Notes: generated by a model from the sequence alone, not told the origin. DNA of 64,000 nucleotides from Streptomyces sp. ICBB 8177 (GCF_003144095.1 NZ_NSKH01000023.1:1180865-1244864), one strand, 5' to 3'; positions 8,720 to 18,288 are shown, counted from the stretch's first letter. Translations and numbers: made by a program.

Positions 8720-10045
8720 ATGAGTTCCCTTCTGCTGCTCGGTGCGGCACTCCTGCTCATCCTGGCCAACGGCTTCTTCGTCGCCGCCGAGTTCGGCCTG
8801 GTGACTGTCGACCGGCCGGAGGCCGAACGGGCCGCCGCGGCCGGTGACCGCCGGGCCCGCGGCGTCGTGGCCGCCCTGCGCCAGTTGTCCTTCCAGCTCT
8901 CCGGCTCACAGCTGGGCATCACCATCACCTCGCTGGTGGTCGGCATGCTCGCCGAGCCGGCCCTCTCCCACCTGCTGGCCGGCCCGCTCACCGCCATCGG
9001 CCTGGGTGAGGCCGCGTCCGGCGTCGCCGTGGTGCTCGGCATGGTGCTGGCCTCCAGCGTGCAGATGGTCATCGGTGAGCTGGTGCCCAAGAACTGGGCG
9101 GTCTCCCGGCCGCTGGCGGTCGCCCGCATGGTGGCCGGACCGCAGCGCGCCTTCAGCCGCCTGTTCCGCCCGATCATCGAACTGCTCAACGCCTCCGCCA
9201 ACCGCCTGGTCCGCGCGCTGGGCGTGGAGCCCACCGACGAACTGGCCTCCGCCCGCACCCCCGGCGAGCTGGTCTCGCTGGCCCGGCACTCCGCCCTGGC
9301 CGGAGCCATCGAGCAGGACACCGCGGACCTGTTCGTGCGCACCGCGGGCCTGGGCGAGCTGACCGCACAGTCGGTGATGACCGCCCGCGTCAAGGTCAGC
9401 GCCCTGGAGGACACCACCACCGCGGCCGACGTGCTCAACCTGACCCGGGCCACCGGACTGTCGCGCTTCCCGGTCTACCGTGAGCGGCTGGACGAAGTGG
9501 TCGGCATGGTCCACCTCAAGGACGCGCTGTCGGTGCCCAAGCACCTGCGCGATCGCACCCCGGTGGGCCGGATCGCGGTGGCGCCGCTGCTGGTCCCCGA
9601 GACGCTGCCGGTGCAGCCGCTGCTTGAGCAGCTGCGCAGCGAGCAGCCGATCGCCGTGGTCGTGGACGAGTACGGCGGCACCGCCGGCGTGGTCACCCTG
9701 GAGGACATCGTCGAGGAACTCGTCGGCGAGGTCCGAGACGAGCACGACGACGCCGACGCCGACACGCCGGAACTTCTCCAGGCGCCGGCGCAGGACGGCC
9801 GGCCGGCGTGGGACGCCGACGGCGGCTGCCGCACCGACGTCCTGGCCAGGATCGGCCTGGACGCGCCGGAGGGCCCGTACGAGACGGTGGCCGGGCTCGT
9901 CGCCGACCTGCTCGGGCGCATCCCGCAGGCCGGTGACGTCACCGAGCTGCCCGGCTGGCGGATAGAGGTGCTGGAGGTCGGCCACCACCGGGCCGAACGC
10001 ATCCGGCTGACGCGCCGGGGCGCGGGGCGCGAGGAGCGGTCATGA
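8720..10045 (+). CDS. CNNM/CBS-domain membrane protein (hemolysin/CorC family), full length
   Basis: A 441-aa protein of the CNNM/HlyC-CorC family, linked elsewhere to Mg2+/Co2+ efflux or resistance. An N-terminal CNNM (DUF21) transmembrane domain (residues ~1-190) contains ANGFFVAAEFGLVTVDR and VIGELVPKNWAVSRP. Two CBS modules (about 210-330; SVMTARVKVSAL, then RSEQPIAVVVDEYGGTAGVVTLEDIVEELVGEV) and a C-terminal CorC_HlyC domain (about 355-430) follow. It overlaps the next family member by 4 nt (ATGA), so the two are co-translated. The older name hemolysin is historical. The 254-nt gap upstream shows no other gene. Confidence 0.9.
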   Translation: MSSLLLLGAALLLILANGFFVAAEFGLVTVDRPEAERAAAAGDRRARGVVAALRQLSFQLSGSQLGITITSLVVGMLAEPALSHLLAGPLTAIGLGEAASGVAVVLGMVLASSVQMVIGELVPKNWAVSRPLAVARMVAGPQRAFSRLFRPIIELLNASANRLVRALGVEPTDELASARTPGELVSLARHSALAGAIEQDTADLFVRTAGLGELTAQSVMTARVKVSALEDTTTAADVLNLTRATGLSRFPVYRERLDEVVGMVHLKDALSVPKHLRDRTPVGRIAVAPLLVPETLPVQPLLEQLRSEQPIAVVVDEYGGTAGVVTLEDIVEELVGEVRDEHDDADADTPELLQAPAQDGRPAWDADGGCRTDVLARIGLDAPEGPYETVAGLVADLLGRIPQAGDVTELPGWRIEVLEVGHHRAERIRLTRRGAGREERS

Positions 10046-11142
10046 CGAGTGTCCTGCAACTGTTCTTCGCGGCGCTGCTGGTCCTCGGCAACGGCTTCTT
10101 CGTCGGCGCCGAGTTCGCCATGGTCTCGGTGCGCCGCAGCCAGATCGAACCGCTCGCGGTGAGCCAGCGCCGGGCCCGCACCGTGCTGCACGGCCTGGAG
10201 AACCTGCCGCGGATGATGGCCGCCGCGCAGTTCGGCGTGACCGTCTGCTCGCTGACCCTCGGTGCCGTCGCCGAGCCGACCGTCTCCCGCCTGCTGGAGC
10301 CGGTCTTCTCCGCGCTGCACGTGCCCGGCGAGCTGGTGCACCCGATCGGCTACGTCGTCGCGCTCGCCGTGGTGATCTTCTTCCACCTGGTGGTCGGCGA
10401 GCTGGTGCCGAAGAACCTCGCGATGGCCTCCCCGGAGAAGGCGGCGCTGTGGCTGGGCCCGGGCCTGGTCGGCTGCGCCCGTATCTTCCGGCCGGTCATC
10501 GTGGTGCTGAGCGCCTGCGCCCGGCTGGTGCTGCGGCTCTTCCGGGTCGAGCCCAAGGACGAGATCGAGGCCGTCTACACCAGCGAGCAGCTCACCTACC
10601 TGGTGGAGGACTCCGGCCAGGCGGGCCTGCTCGACCCGGCCGCTCAGGAGCGCCTGTCCGACGCGCTGGAGCTGGGCAGCCGCCCGGTCACCGACGTGCT
10701 GCTGCGCCCCGGCGAGCTGGTCACCGTCGGCCCCGAGGTCACCCCGCACCAGGTCGAGGAGCTGACGGTCTCCACCGGCTACTCCCGCTTCCCGGTCGCG
10801 GGCCCCGACGGGGGCTTCCTGGGCTACCTGCACGTCAAGGACGTCCTGGAACCGGCCGAGAACGACGAGGGCGACCGGCCGGTGCCGCGCAGGCTGTGGC
10901 GGCCGATGACGACGCTACGGGCCGAACTGCCGCTGGACGACGCGCTCACCGCGATGCGCCGGGCCGCCTCCCACCTGGCGGCGGTCGCCGACGCGGACGG
11001 CGGGGTGCTGGGCCTGGTCGCGCTGGAGGACGTGCTGGAGATGCTGGTCGGGGAGGTGCGCGACCCCGCTCACCGGGACGCCGCGGGCCATGCCGCGCCG
11101 GGCCCCCGCTCCGGCACCCAGTCGCGGGCGCTGGCGGGCTGA
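10042..11142 (+). CDS. CNNM/CBS-domain membrane protein lacking the CorC_HlyC tail
   Basis: A 366-aa paralogue of the preceding gene: GNGFFVGAEFAMVSVRR and HLVVGELVPKNLAMASPEK in the CNNM domain, then two CBS modules (RPVTDVLLRPGELVTVG; RRAASHLAAVADADGGVLGLVALEDVLEMLVGEV). It stops shortly after the second CBS and has no CorC_HlyC domain, in contrast with its neighbour. The pair may form a hetero-oligomer in which only the first subunit carries the C-terminal domain; this is an inference from the overlap and the domain difference. Confidence 0.88.
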   Translation: MTSVLQLFFAALLVLGNGFFVGAEFAMVSVRRSQIEPLAVSQRRARTVLHGLENLPRMMAAAQFGVTVCSLTLGAVAEPTVSRLLEPVFSALHVPGELVHPIGYVVALAVVIFFHLVVGELVPKNLAMASPEKAALWLGPGLVGCARIFRPVIVVLSACARLVLRLFRVEPKDEIEAVYTSEQLTYLVEDSGQAGLLDPAAQERLSDALELGSRPVTDVLLRPGELVTVGPEVTPHQVEELTVSTGYSRFPVAGPDGGFLGYLHVKDVLEPAENDEGDRPVPRRLWRPMTTLRAELPLDDALTAMRRAASHLAAVADADGGVLGLVALEDVLEMLVGEVRDPAHRDAAGHAAPGPRSGTQSRALAG

Positions 11143-11177
11143 CCGGCGCCGGCGACCGGGACGGACCGGGGCGGCCG

Positions 11178-13121
11178 TCACTGCGGCGGCTGCCCCGGCC
11201 CGCGGCCCGACAGCACCTCGCCGTAGGCCTGCATCAGGTCGGCCAGGCGCAGGGTGGCCAGGTCCTCCCGGGTCGGGGTGCCGGTGTACGCCGACAGCCG
11301 CAGGTCGCGGTAGGCGCAGCTCTTCTCGTACAGCGTCCGCAGGAAGCGGCCGTTGCCGAGTTCGTCTATCCACTCCTGGGCGACGACGTGACCGCTGATG
11401 CTGCGCAGCTCCTCCAGCGCCTCCTCGTCCCAGTGGTCGCCGCCGTCGGCGGCCAGCACCTCGCCGATGCGGGTCAGCTCCAACGGCCGGTAGCTGGGGA
11501 AGTCCACCCGGGTGGTGAACCGCGAGCCGAGGCCGGGGTTGGCCGCCAGCAGCCGGTCCATGCCCTCGGGATACCCGGCGAGAATCACCACCAGGCGGTC
11601 CCGGTTGTCCTCGGCGCGCTTGAGCAGCACCTGCAACGCCTCGTCGCCGTACGCGTCGCCCTTGCCGTAGCCGGAGTTGGACAGGCTGTAGGCCTCGTCG
11701 ACGAAGAGCACCCCGCCCAGCGCCGAGTCGATCAGCTCGTTGGCCTTCACCGCGGTCTGGCCCAGGAACTCGCCGACCAGATCGGCGCGTTGGGCCTCCA
11801 CCAGGTGGTCGCCGCCGAGCAGCCCGAGCGCGTAGAAGACCCGGCCGAGTATGCGGGCGACCGTGGTCTTGCCGGTGCCGGACGGGCCGGAGAAGACGAA
11901 GTGCCGCTTCGGCGGCTGTACCGGAAGACCCTGGCCGGCCCGCAACCGGGCCATCCTCAGCTGCGCCGACAACGCCTTGACCTGCCGCTTCACCGGCTCA
12001 AGCCCCACCATCCGCTCCAGCTCGGCCAGTGCGTCGGCCAGCAGCGCGGGATCTGCGGCGCCCAGCGGCACGCCCTGCGGCGCGACGGGGAAGACCGGCA
12101 GCAGGGCCTTGCGCCGCGCCCCGGCGTCGTCCACCGGCGCCGAGCCGGTCACCGGGCCGCCCGCGCCGCCCGCCGCCGCGTCCCCGCCCTCGCCCGCCGC
12201 CTCGCCGGGCCCGCCTGCGTCGCCGGGGGAGTCGTAGGGCGCTCCCGAGTCGGCGTCCGGCTGGCCGTCCGGGGCGGTCTGCCCGTAGCCGGGCAGGGAG
12301 ATCGCGGCCAGGTCCCCCGACTCGTGCAGCCCGTCCTCGGCCTCCGTGATGGCGGCCAGCCGCGCGGCGGTGTCCATGAACGCCGGGTCCACCCGGTGCA
12401 CCGCCCGGTACAGCGGCAGGGCGGCCGCGGTGCGCCCGGTCCCCTCGTAGGCGCGCGCCAGCCAGTAGCGCAGCTCCTTGCGCTGCGGCTGCTCGCTGCG
12501 GCAGCGCATCAGCGCGGTGGCCAGCAGCGGCTCCGCCTGCCCGCACATCTCCAGCCTGACCCGGGCCATCCCACCGAACAGCCCCGCCTCTATGCCCAGC
12601 ACCGGGTCCTCGAGCAGCGGTTCCGCGTGGCGTATCAGCTGCTCCCAGTCCTTGACCAGGTAGGCACGACACGCGTGCAGGAAACGCACCTGCGGATCGG
12701 TGTCCACCGGGGGGCAGTCGGCCAGCGCCCGGTCCAGATCGGCCACGTGCCGGCCGTCCAGCCAGTGGGAGGCGTGCGCCAGCAGCAGGTCACGCTGCGT
12801 CTCCAGCACCGGCTGCACCCACCAGCCCAGCCAGTACCAGGAGTTGAGGGAGCGCAGATAGCGGCGCCGCTGCTCGCCGAAGCGGTCCCGGTGCCGGTAC
12901 ATGCGCAGCAGCGCCGTCGAGGTGTCGGCCCGCAGCGCGTGCAGCCCGAGCCAGGCGTCGGCCATGCCCGGGTCCAGCCGCACCGCAGCCCGGAACTCCT
13001 CCTCCGCCTGCGCGTACGCGCCGACCGTGTAGGCGTCCACGCCGCGCAGCCACGCCAGATCGGCGGGGGCGCCGGAGCCCGCCCCGCCCTGCGGGGGTAC
13101 CGCCTCAGTGCCGAAGTCCAT
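11178..13121 (-). CDS. EccA-like TPR-AAA+ ATPase (CbxX/CfqX family)
   Basis: A 647-aa protein with an N-terminal helical TPR-like region (about residues 15-290; AYTVGAYAQAEEEFRAAVRLDPGM is a clear TPR), an acidic Gly/Ala-rich linker (about 290-345) and a C-terminal CbxX/CfqX AAA+ domain. Walker A is GPSGTGKTT near residue 412, Walker B is GGVLFVDEAYSL, with a sensor at LVVILAGYPEGMDRLL. TPR plus CbxX/CfqX is the architecture of the type VII secretion ATPase EccA, but no other ecc gene is adjacent; WXG100 substrates are 50 kb away in this window. The ATG at 13121 has GGGGGA just before it; GTG at 13133 is an alternative. Convergent with the CNNM pair. Confidence 0.82.
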   Translation of the reverse strand: MDFGTEAVPPQGGAGSGAPADLAWLRGVDAYTVGAYAQAEEEFRAAVRLDPGMADAWLGLHALRADTSTALLRMYRHRDRFGEQRRRYLRSLNSWYWLGWWVQPVLETQRDLLLAHASHWLDGRHVADLDRALADCPPVDTDPQVRFLHACRAYLVKDWEQLIRHAEPLLEDPVLGIEAGLFGGMARVRLEMCGQAEPLLATALMRCRSEQPQRKELRYWLARAYEGTGRTAAALPLYRAVHRVDPAFMDTAARLAAITEAEDGLHESGDLAAISLPGYGQTAPDGQPDADSGAPYDSPGDAGGPGEAAGEGGDAAAGGAGGPVTGSAPVDDAGARRKALLPVFPVAPQGVPLGAADPALLADALAELERMVGLEPVKRQVKALSAQLRMARLRAGQGLPVQPPKRHFVFSGPSGTGKTTVARILGRVFYALGLLGGDHLVEAQRADLVGEFLGQTAVKANELIDSALGGVLFVDEAYSLSNSGYGKGDAYGDEALQVLLKRAEDNRDRLVVILAGYPEGMDRLLAANPGLGSRFTTRVDFPSYRPLELTRIGEVLAADGGDHWDEEALEELRSISGHVVAQEWIDELGNGRFLRTLYEKSCAYRDLRLSAYTGTPTREDLATLRLADLMQAYGEVLSGRGPGQPPQ

Positions 13122-13413
13122 CAGGTCCCCCACTACCGTGCCCCCCGTGGCCTGCCGCCGCCTCCCGGCCGGGGCCGAACAGCGGCTCCCGGTACGGAAG
13201 TTGGCGCCGGAGCGACCGCCGTGACCGACCGGCCGTACTCCCTTGGGCATCGTACCTGCGGTGTTGGCGCCTGGGAGGGGGAGACGCACCGCCCGGCGGC
13301 GGAACGGGCCAGGAACCGGCCTCGGCACCGGCTTCCGCGACGTCGTGACGGAGGGTGAGGGCCACGGGGGGCGTTATCCGGCGAAACGGACAGTCCGCCT
13401 GCCCCGGAACAGG

Positions 13414-13453
13414 ACGAAGCCCCCGGTCACGGGGGAACAACCGGGGGCTTCGT
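13414..13453 (-). terminator. Perfect 14-bp stem terminator downstream of the uridine-kinase-like gene
   Basis: ACGAAGCCCCCGGT (13414-13427) and its exact complement ACCGGGGGCTTCGT (13440-13453) flank a 12-nt loop. There is no U-tract, as is usual for Streptomyces. It lies about 150 nt past the stop of the minus-strand gene at 13604 and about 290 nt before the EccA-like start, so it separates the two units. The remaining bases from 13122 to 13603 contain no gene or tRNA that I can recognise. Confidence 0.7.
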
Positions 13454-13603
13454 GCTCGGGGCGATCCATGACGGACCGCGCATTGAGAACGTAAGTCCTG
13501 TACGCCCCCCAGGTCAAGCCACGTTGAGCCACTGGCCGGGAGTGGATCGTGTCCGACGTCGCACCGGCTGCGCGCCGTCACGGTACGTGAGGCGCCGGGC
13601 GGC

Positions 13604-14221
13604 TCAGTGCCGGCCCAGCGGCCCCGGGAGCACCAGGTGACCATCGGGTACCTGCCGCACCACGTCGTCGGCGAAGGGGCGTGTCGGATCGGCCGCGAAG
13701 TGTTCGGTCTCCGCCCGCATCCAGCCGTCCCAGAACTCCCGCAGCGCCGGACCGTCACGGTGCCGGCCGCGCGCCCAGGCGGGCTCGGGGGCCATCTCCA
13801 TCCACAGGATCCGGGCCAGGAACGGCCGGAGGGCGGCCCGCCCGGCCCCCACGCCCTCGATGACCACCACCGGGGAGCACGGCACCGCGCGGCCGGGGCC
13901 GAAGCGGCGCGCCGTCCAGTCGTACACCGGGCAGACGCCGTCCGCGCCGCGCGACAGCGGCTCCAGCACTCGCTCGCGCAGCGACCGCGTCCAGCCGAAC
14001 GGCTCGTCGTGGGTGGCGAGGTCGTCGAGGTGGACCACCGGAGCACCGCCGAGCGCGCCGGACAGCCGTTCGGCGAACGTGGACTTACCCGAGCCCGCGT
14101 GCCCGTCGACGGCGACCAGCCGCACCGGGCCGCAGGACGGGGCGAGGGCGCGCAGCCGGGCGGCGTAGGCGGGCAGGGGGGTGGGCGCCTCGGAGGCGGC
14201 GTCCTTCGTGGTCCGGTCCAT
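13604..14221 (-). CDS. Uridine kinase-like P-loop NTPase
   Basis: A 205-aa P-loop kinase of the uridine kinase/phosphoribulokinase type. The Walker A motif is GHAGSGKS at residues 40-47, followed by VVHLDDLATHDEPFGW and a lid-like segment (PVYDWTARRFGPGRAV) typical of the actinobacterial uridine-kinase-like family, then VVVIEGVGAGRAALRPFLARILWMEM. The substrate is uncertain; nucleoside phosphorylation is the family-based guess. The ATG at 14221 was preferred because it precedes the conserved region by a normal length; its ribosome binding site is weak. Divergent from the M24 peptidase gene. Confidence 0.78.
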   Translation of the reverse strand: MDRTTKDAASEAPTPLPAYAARLRALAPSCGPVRLVAVDGHAGSGKSTFAERLSGALGGAPVVHLDDLATHDEPFGWTRSLRERVLEPLSRGADGVCPVYDWTARRFGPGRAVPCSPVVVIEGVGAGRAALRPFLARILWMEMAPEPAWARGRHRDGPALREFWDGWMRAETEHFAADPTRPFADDVVRQVPDGHLVLPGPLGRH

Positions 14222-14400
14222 CGCGCCCCAGCCTACGGCGCCGGCACACGGTTCCGGCCACCGCCCGGTGCCTGCGCGGTGCCCCGCCCGCACGACGTCG
14301 TCCCTGCGCGTCGTCGTCTTCGCGTCGTCGTCCCTGTGCGTCGCGGCGTCTCGTGCGTGCCCGGCGTCCGCCGCGGCGCGTGGCGTCTAACGTGATCGTC

Positions 14401-15540
14401 GTGACTGACACCCAGGGCTCGCCAGCCGCCACCGATCTCTACCCCGCCGACCGGATCGAGCGGGCCCGCCGGGCCACCGCCGAAGCCGGGATCGACGCGC
14501 TGCTCGTCTCACCCGGAGCCGACCTGCGCTACCTGACCGGATACCACGCCCATCCGCTGGAGCGCCTGACCTGCCTGGTGATCCCGGCCGGGAGCGACCC
14601 GCTGCTCGTGGTGCCGGCGCTGGAGAAGCCCGCGGCCGAGGCCTCCCCGGTCGGCGGGCTCGACCTGGAGGTCATCGGCTGGGCGGAGACCGACGACCCG
14701 TACGCGGTGGTCGCCGAGCGGCTGCCGAGGAACGTGAAGCGGATCGCGGTCGACAACCACATGTGGGCCGAGAAGCTGCTGGCCTTCCGGGCCGCCATGC
14801 CGGGCGCCGAACAGTCTCTCGCCGGTGAGGTGCTGCGGGAGTTGCGGATGCGCAAGAGCCCCGCCGAGGTGGAGGCCCTGCGGCGGGCCGGTGCGGCGAT
14901 CGACCGGGTGCACCGCAGGATCGGCGAGTGGCTGAAGCCCGGCCGCACCGAACGCGACGTGGCCCGCGACATCGCCGACGCCATCCTCCAGGCGGGCCAC
15001 GCCACCTGCGACTTCGTCATCGTCGGCTCTGGCCCCAACGGCGCCAGCCCGCACCACGAGGTCTCCGACCGGGTGATCCGCCCGGGCGACCCGGTGGTGG
15101 TCGACATCGGCGGCACCACCCCGGAGGGGTACTGCTCGGACTCCACCCGCACCTACGCGGTCGGCGAGCCGAACTCCGACTTCCGCGAGCTGTACGCCGT
15201 ACTGCAACGGGCCCAGCAGGCGCAGACCGAGGCGGTACGGCCCGGGATCACCGCGCAGGAACTGGACGCGGTCGGCCGCGACATCATCGAGGACGCGGGC
15301 TTCGGCGACCACTTCATCCACCGCACCGGCCACGGCATCGGCCTGGAGACGCACGAGGAGCCGTACATCGTGGCGGGCAGCGACCTCGCGCTGGAACCCG
15401 GCATGGCCTTCTCCATCGAGCCGGGCATCTACCTGCCCGGCAGGTTCGGCGCCCGCATCGAGGACATCGCGGTCTGCACGGCCGACGGCGGCGAACGGCT
15501 CAACGTCACCGGGCGCGACCTGGTGGTGCTGCCCGGCTGA
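14401..15540 (+). CDS. M24 family aminopeptidase (Xaa-Pro peptidase-like)
   Basis: About 379 aa. Residues ~15-135 form the creatinase N-terminal domain and ~150-375 the pita-bread metallopeptidase domain. All five metal ligands are present: Asp in VVVDIGG, Asp in YCSDSTRTYA, His in FIHRTGHGIGLETHEEPY, Glu in AFSIEPGIY and Glu in ARIEDIAV. It probably removes N-terminal residues before proline. GTG at 14401 is favoured: TAACGT (a TANNNT -10 box) lies 7 nt upstream, which fits a leaderless transcript; GTG at 14392 is in frame too, and neither has a Shine-Dalgarno sequence. Confidence 0.9.
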   Translation: MTDTQGSPAATDLYPADRIERARRATAEAGIDALLVSPGADLRYLTGYHAHPLERLTCLVIPAGSDPLLVVPALEKPAAEASPVGGLDLEVIGWAETDDPYAVVAERLPRNVKRIAVDNHMWAEKLLAFRAAMPGAEQSLAGEVLRELRMRKSPAEVEALRRAGAAIDRVHRRIGEWLKPGRTERDVARDIADAILQAGHATCDFVIVGSGPNGASPHHEVSDRVIRPGDPVVVDIGGTTPEGYCSDSTRTYAVGEPNSDFRELYAVLQRAQQAQTEAVRPGITAQELDAVGRDIIEDAGFGDHFIHRTGHGIGLETHEEPYIVAGSDLALEPGMAFSIEPGIYLPGRFGARIEDIAVCTADGGERLNVTGRDLVVLPG

Positions 15541-15676
15541 GCCATGCCAGTGGTCTGCGCCAATGAACATCGCCGGGCCGCGTGGGAACGGTTCCGAACG
15601 GCGGGCGCAGGGTCGATAGTTGCCGGAAGGCGGCGTGTCGGCCGCGTGACGACGACGAAGGAGACGGGGCCCAGCC

Positions 15677-17071
15677 ATGACGAGACCCGCGCCACGCCGC
15701 ACCGTACTGGCCGCCGCCTTCGCCACCGCCGCGACCGCCGCCGTGGCCGTCCCGGCACGGGCGGCGGCTTCCGACCGGGCGGCGGCGGCCGGTCCCGGCC
15801 GGGGGGCGATCGCGCCCGGGACCGCGGGGGAGGGGGCTGCCGTGGACTACCACGCCTGGACCTCGTACACCGACTGGCGCTGCGGCGCCGGGCGCGGGAC
15901 GACCGTGCGCGCCGGTGCCCGCCCCGGTGTCGCCGTCGACCGCCCGGCCGGGACGACCTCGTACACCGATCCGCACACCGGCACCACCGCCGAGTGGGAG
16001 TACGCGGTGTGGACCTCGCCGGAACACCGGCTGCCGCACCCGGCCACCGAACTCGTCGCGTCCTGGAACGCGGACGCCCCGGCCGGCACCTGGATCCAGG
16101 TCGAGCTGGGTGGCACCTACAGCGACGGCACCGCGACCCCCTGGTACGTGATGGGGCGCTGGGCGGCGGGCGACGGCGACATCAAGCGCACCTCCGTGGA
16201 CGGCCAGGACGACGGACGCAGCGGCATCTCCACCGACACCTTCGCCATCGACAAGCCCGCGAGCGGCCTGCGGCTGGCCGCGTACCGGCTGCGCCTGACG
16301 CTGTACCGCAAGCCCGGCACCCGGCTCACCCCGGTGGTGTGGCGGCTCGGCGCGATGGCCTCCGACGTCCCCGACCGCTTCACCGTCCCGGCGTCCACCC
16401 CGCGGCTGGCGCTCGGCAGGCAACTGCCGGTGCCGTGCTACTCGCAGGACATCCACAAGGGCCAGTACCCGCAGTACGACAACGGCGGCGAGGCGTGGTG
16501 CAGCCCGACCTCCTCGCAGATGGCGCTGGAGTACTGGGACCGCAAGCCCACCCCGGCAGGCCTCGCCTGGGTCGACCCGTCCTACGCCGACCCCCAGGTC
16601 GACCAGGCCGCCCGCCACACCTACGACTACCAGTACCAGGGCTGCGGCAACTGGCCGTTCAACGCGGCCTACGCGGCGAGCTACCGCGACATGAACGCCG
16701 TCATCACCCGGCTGCGCTCCCTGAACGACGTGGAACGGCTGATCGCCGCCGGCATCCCGGTGATAACGTCCCAGTCCTTCCTGGCCTCGGAACTCGACGG
16801 CTCCGGCTACAGCACCGCCGGCCACCTGATGTGCGTCGTGGGATTCACGAAGACCGGCGACGTGGTGGTCAACGATCCGGCCAGCCCCGACGACGCGGCG
16901 GTCCGCCACGTCTACCAGAGGCGGCAGTTCGAGAACATCTGGCTGCGCACGAAGCGGTATCTGGCGAACGGCCAGGTGGGAAGCGGGTCGGGCGGGGTGG
17001 TGTACGTGTACTGGCCCACCGACCCCTCCCCGGCCCGGCGCGAGGCGCTGCGGGACGTGGGGATCTGCTGA
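15677..17071 (+). CDS. Secreted C39-type cysteine peptidase
   Basis: A 464-aa exported protein. The N-terminus (PRRTVLAAAFATAATAAVAVPARAAA) is a signal peptide with a twin-arginine-like RR. A beta-rich region (~60-245) precedes a peptidase_C39_2 domain: C275 in GGEAWCSPTSSQMALEYW, H383 in TAGHLMCVVGF and D400 in VVVNDPAS form the expected triad. Such Streptomyces proteins are thought to act outside the cell, on the wall or on peptides; the substrate is unknown. Only 46 nt separate it from the convergent transporter gene, where a weak GCCGCC/GGCGGT hairpin may terminate both. Confidence 0.87.
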   Translation: MTRPAPRRTVLAAAFATAATAAVAVPARAAASDRAAAAGPGRGAIAPGTAGEGAAVDYHAWTSYTDWRCGAGRGTTVRAGARPGVAVDRPAGTTSYTDPHTGTTAEWEYAVWTSPEHRLPHPATELVASWNADAPAGTWIQVELGGTYSDGTATPWYVMGRWAAGDGDIKRTSVDGQDDGRSGISTDTFAIDKPASGLRLAAYRLRLTLYRKPGTRLTPVVWRLGAMASDVPDRFTVPASTPRLALGRQLPVPCYSQDIHKGQYPQYDNGGEAWCSPTSSQMALEYWDRKPTPAGLAWVDPSYADPQVDQAARHTYDYQYQGCGNWPFNAAYAASYRDMNAVITRLRSLNDVERLIAAGIPVITSQSFLASELDGSGYSTAGHLMCVVGFTKTGDVVVNDPASPDDAAVRHVYQRRQFENIWLRTKRYLANGQVGSGSGGVVYVYWPTDPSPARREALRDVGIC

Positions 17072-17117
17072 CGCCGCCGTTCCGCGTCAGGTGACCGCGG
17101 CGGTCCGCCCGCCAGGG

Positions 17118-18245
17118 TCAGCCCGCTTCCGTCGCTTTCGCCTTGGCGCCCCAGCGGTGTTCGACCCTGGCGATGCGCCAGTAGGCGAGGGCGCAGGCCC
17201 ACACCACGACGAAGAGGCCGACGATGACGTATCCGACGTTGTTGAGGTCGATGCCGGAGATCCAGTTCGTGAGGCCGTCCTTGAGGCCCACGTCGTCGTG
17301 GAGCACGCCGACGAGTTCGATGGTGCCGATCACGAACGCGACGGCGATGGACAGGCCGGTGATGGTGAGGTTGTAGTAGACCTTGCGCACCGGGTTGGCG
17401 AACGCCCAGTGGTAGGCGAAGTTCATGAACGTGCCGTCGAGCGTGTCGAACAGGCTCATGCCCGCCGCGAACAGCAGGGGCAGGCACAAGATCGCGTACC
17501 ACGGCAGCCCCGCCGCGGCGCCCGAGCCGGCCATCACCATCAGGGCGACCTCGGTGGCGGTGTCGAAGCTGAGGCCGAACAGGACGCCGACCGGGTACAT
17601 CTGGCCGGGACGGCGGATGGACCTGGTCAGACGGCCCAGAATGCGGTTCATGAAGCCGCGGCTGTCGAGGTGCTTCTCCAGCTCGTGCTCGTCGAAGTTC
17701 CCGGCGCGCATGGCCTTGAAGACGCGGTAGATGCCGGCGAGGGCGACGAGGTTGAGCGCGGCGATCAGGTAGAGGAAGGTGCCCGACACCGTCGTGCCGA
17801 TCACGCCGAGGGTGACGTGGGCCGAGGAGTTCTCGTCGACCAGGGTCCCGGCGACCCTGGCGCCGGCGGCGATGAGCCCGGCCATGGCGACGACGATGGT
17901 GGAGTGTCCGATGGCGAACCAGAATCCCACGGATATCGGACGCTTTCCGTCGGCCATCAGCTTGCGGGTGGTGTTGTCGATGGCGGCGATGTGGTCGGCG
18001 TCGAAGGCGTGCCGCATGCCGAGGGTGTACGCGGTCACGCCGAGCCCGACGCCGAACACCTGCTTGCCCATGGTGTAGTGGTGCGGCGCGACCATCATCA
18101 CCAGGATCGTGAAGGCCAGGACGTGGAGGGCGGCGATGACCGCCAGCAGGACACCGGTGCGTATCCAGTCGGCCCGGCCGAAGCGCTGGGGGACCGTGGT
18201 CGCGGGCGTGTCCGGGGACGCGGACGTGTTTTCGGGCAGGGTCAT
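17118..18245 (-). CDS. NiCoT-family cobalt/nickel transporter (HoxN/NixA type)
   Basis: A 375-aa permease with about eight membrane segments. The signature HAFDADHIAAIDNTTRKL (HX4DH, metal-binding, helix II) and LFGLSFDTATEVALM (helix V) define the NiCoT family; GFWFAIGHSTIVV is also conserved. Because a cobalamin riboswitch precedes it, cobalt for vitamin B12 synthesis is the likely physiological substrate. The ATG at 18245 has GAGAGG upstream. Repression is expected when adenosylcobalamin is plentiful. Confidence 0.93.
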   Translation of the reverse strand: MTLPENTSASPDTPATTVPQRFGRADWIRTGVLLAVIAALHVLAFTILVMMVAPHHYTMGKQVFGVGLGVTAYTLGMRHAFDADHIAAIDNTTRKLMADGKRPISVGFWFAIGHSTIVVAMAGLIAAGARVAGTLVDENSSAHVTLGVIGTTVSGTFLYLIAALNLVALAGIYRVFKAMRAGNFDEHELEKHLDSRGFMNRILGRLTRSIRRPGQMYPVGVLFGLSFDTATEVALMVMAGSGAAAGLPWYAILCLPLLFAAGMSLFDTLDGTFMNFAYHWAFANPVRKVYYNLTITGLSIAVAFVIGTIELVGVLHDDVGLKDGLTNWISGIDLNNVGYVIVGLFVVVWACALAYWRIARVEHRWGAKAKATEAG

Positions 18246-18288
18246 GTCGGGCAGCCTCTCCAGCACCTCGTGGACAGTTCGTCGTGCG

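Noticed and set aside
10449..13358. Plus-strand frame of 969 codons across the CNNM gene and the EccA-like gene
   Set aside because: It runs through two convincing genes in other frames and has only low-complexity Arg/Gly/Pro sequence.
13395..13500. tRNA gene near the GC-rich hairpin
   Set aside because: The perfect 14-bp stem with a 12-nt loop cannot make a cloverleaf; no D-arm or T-arm consensus was seen.
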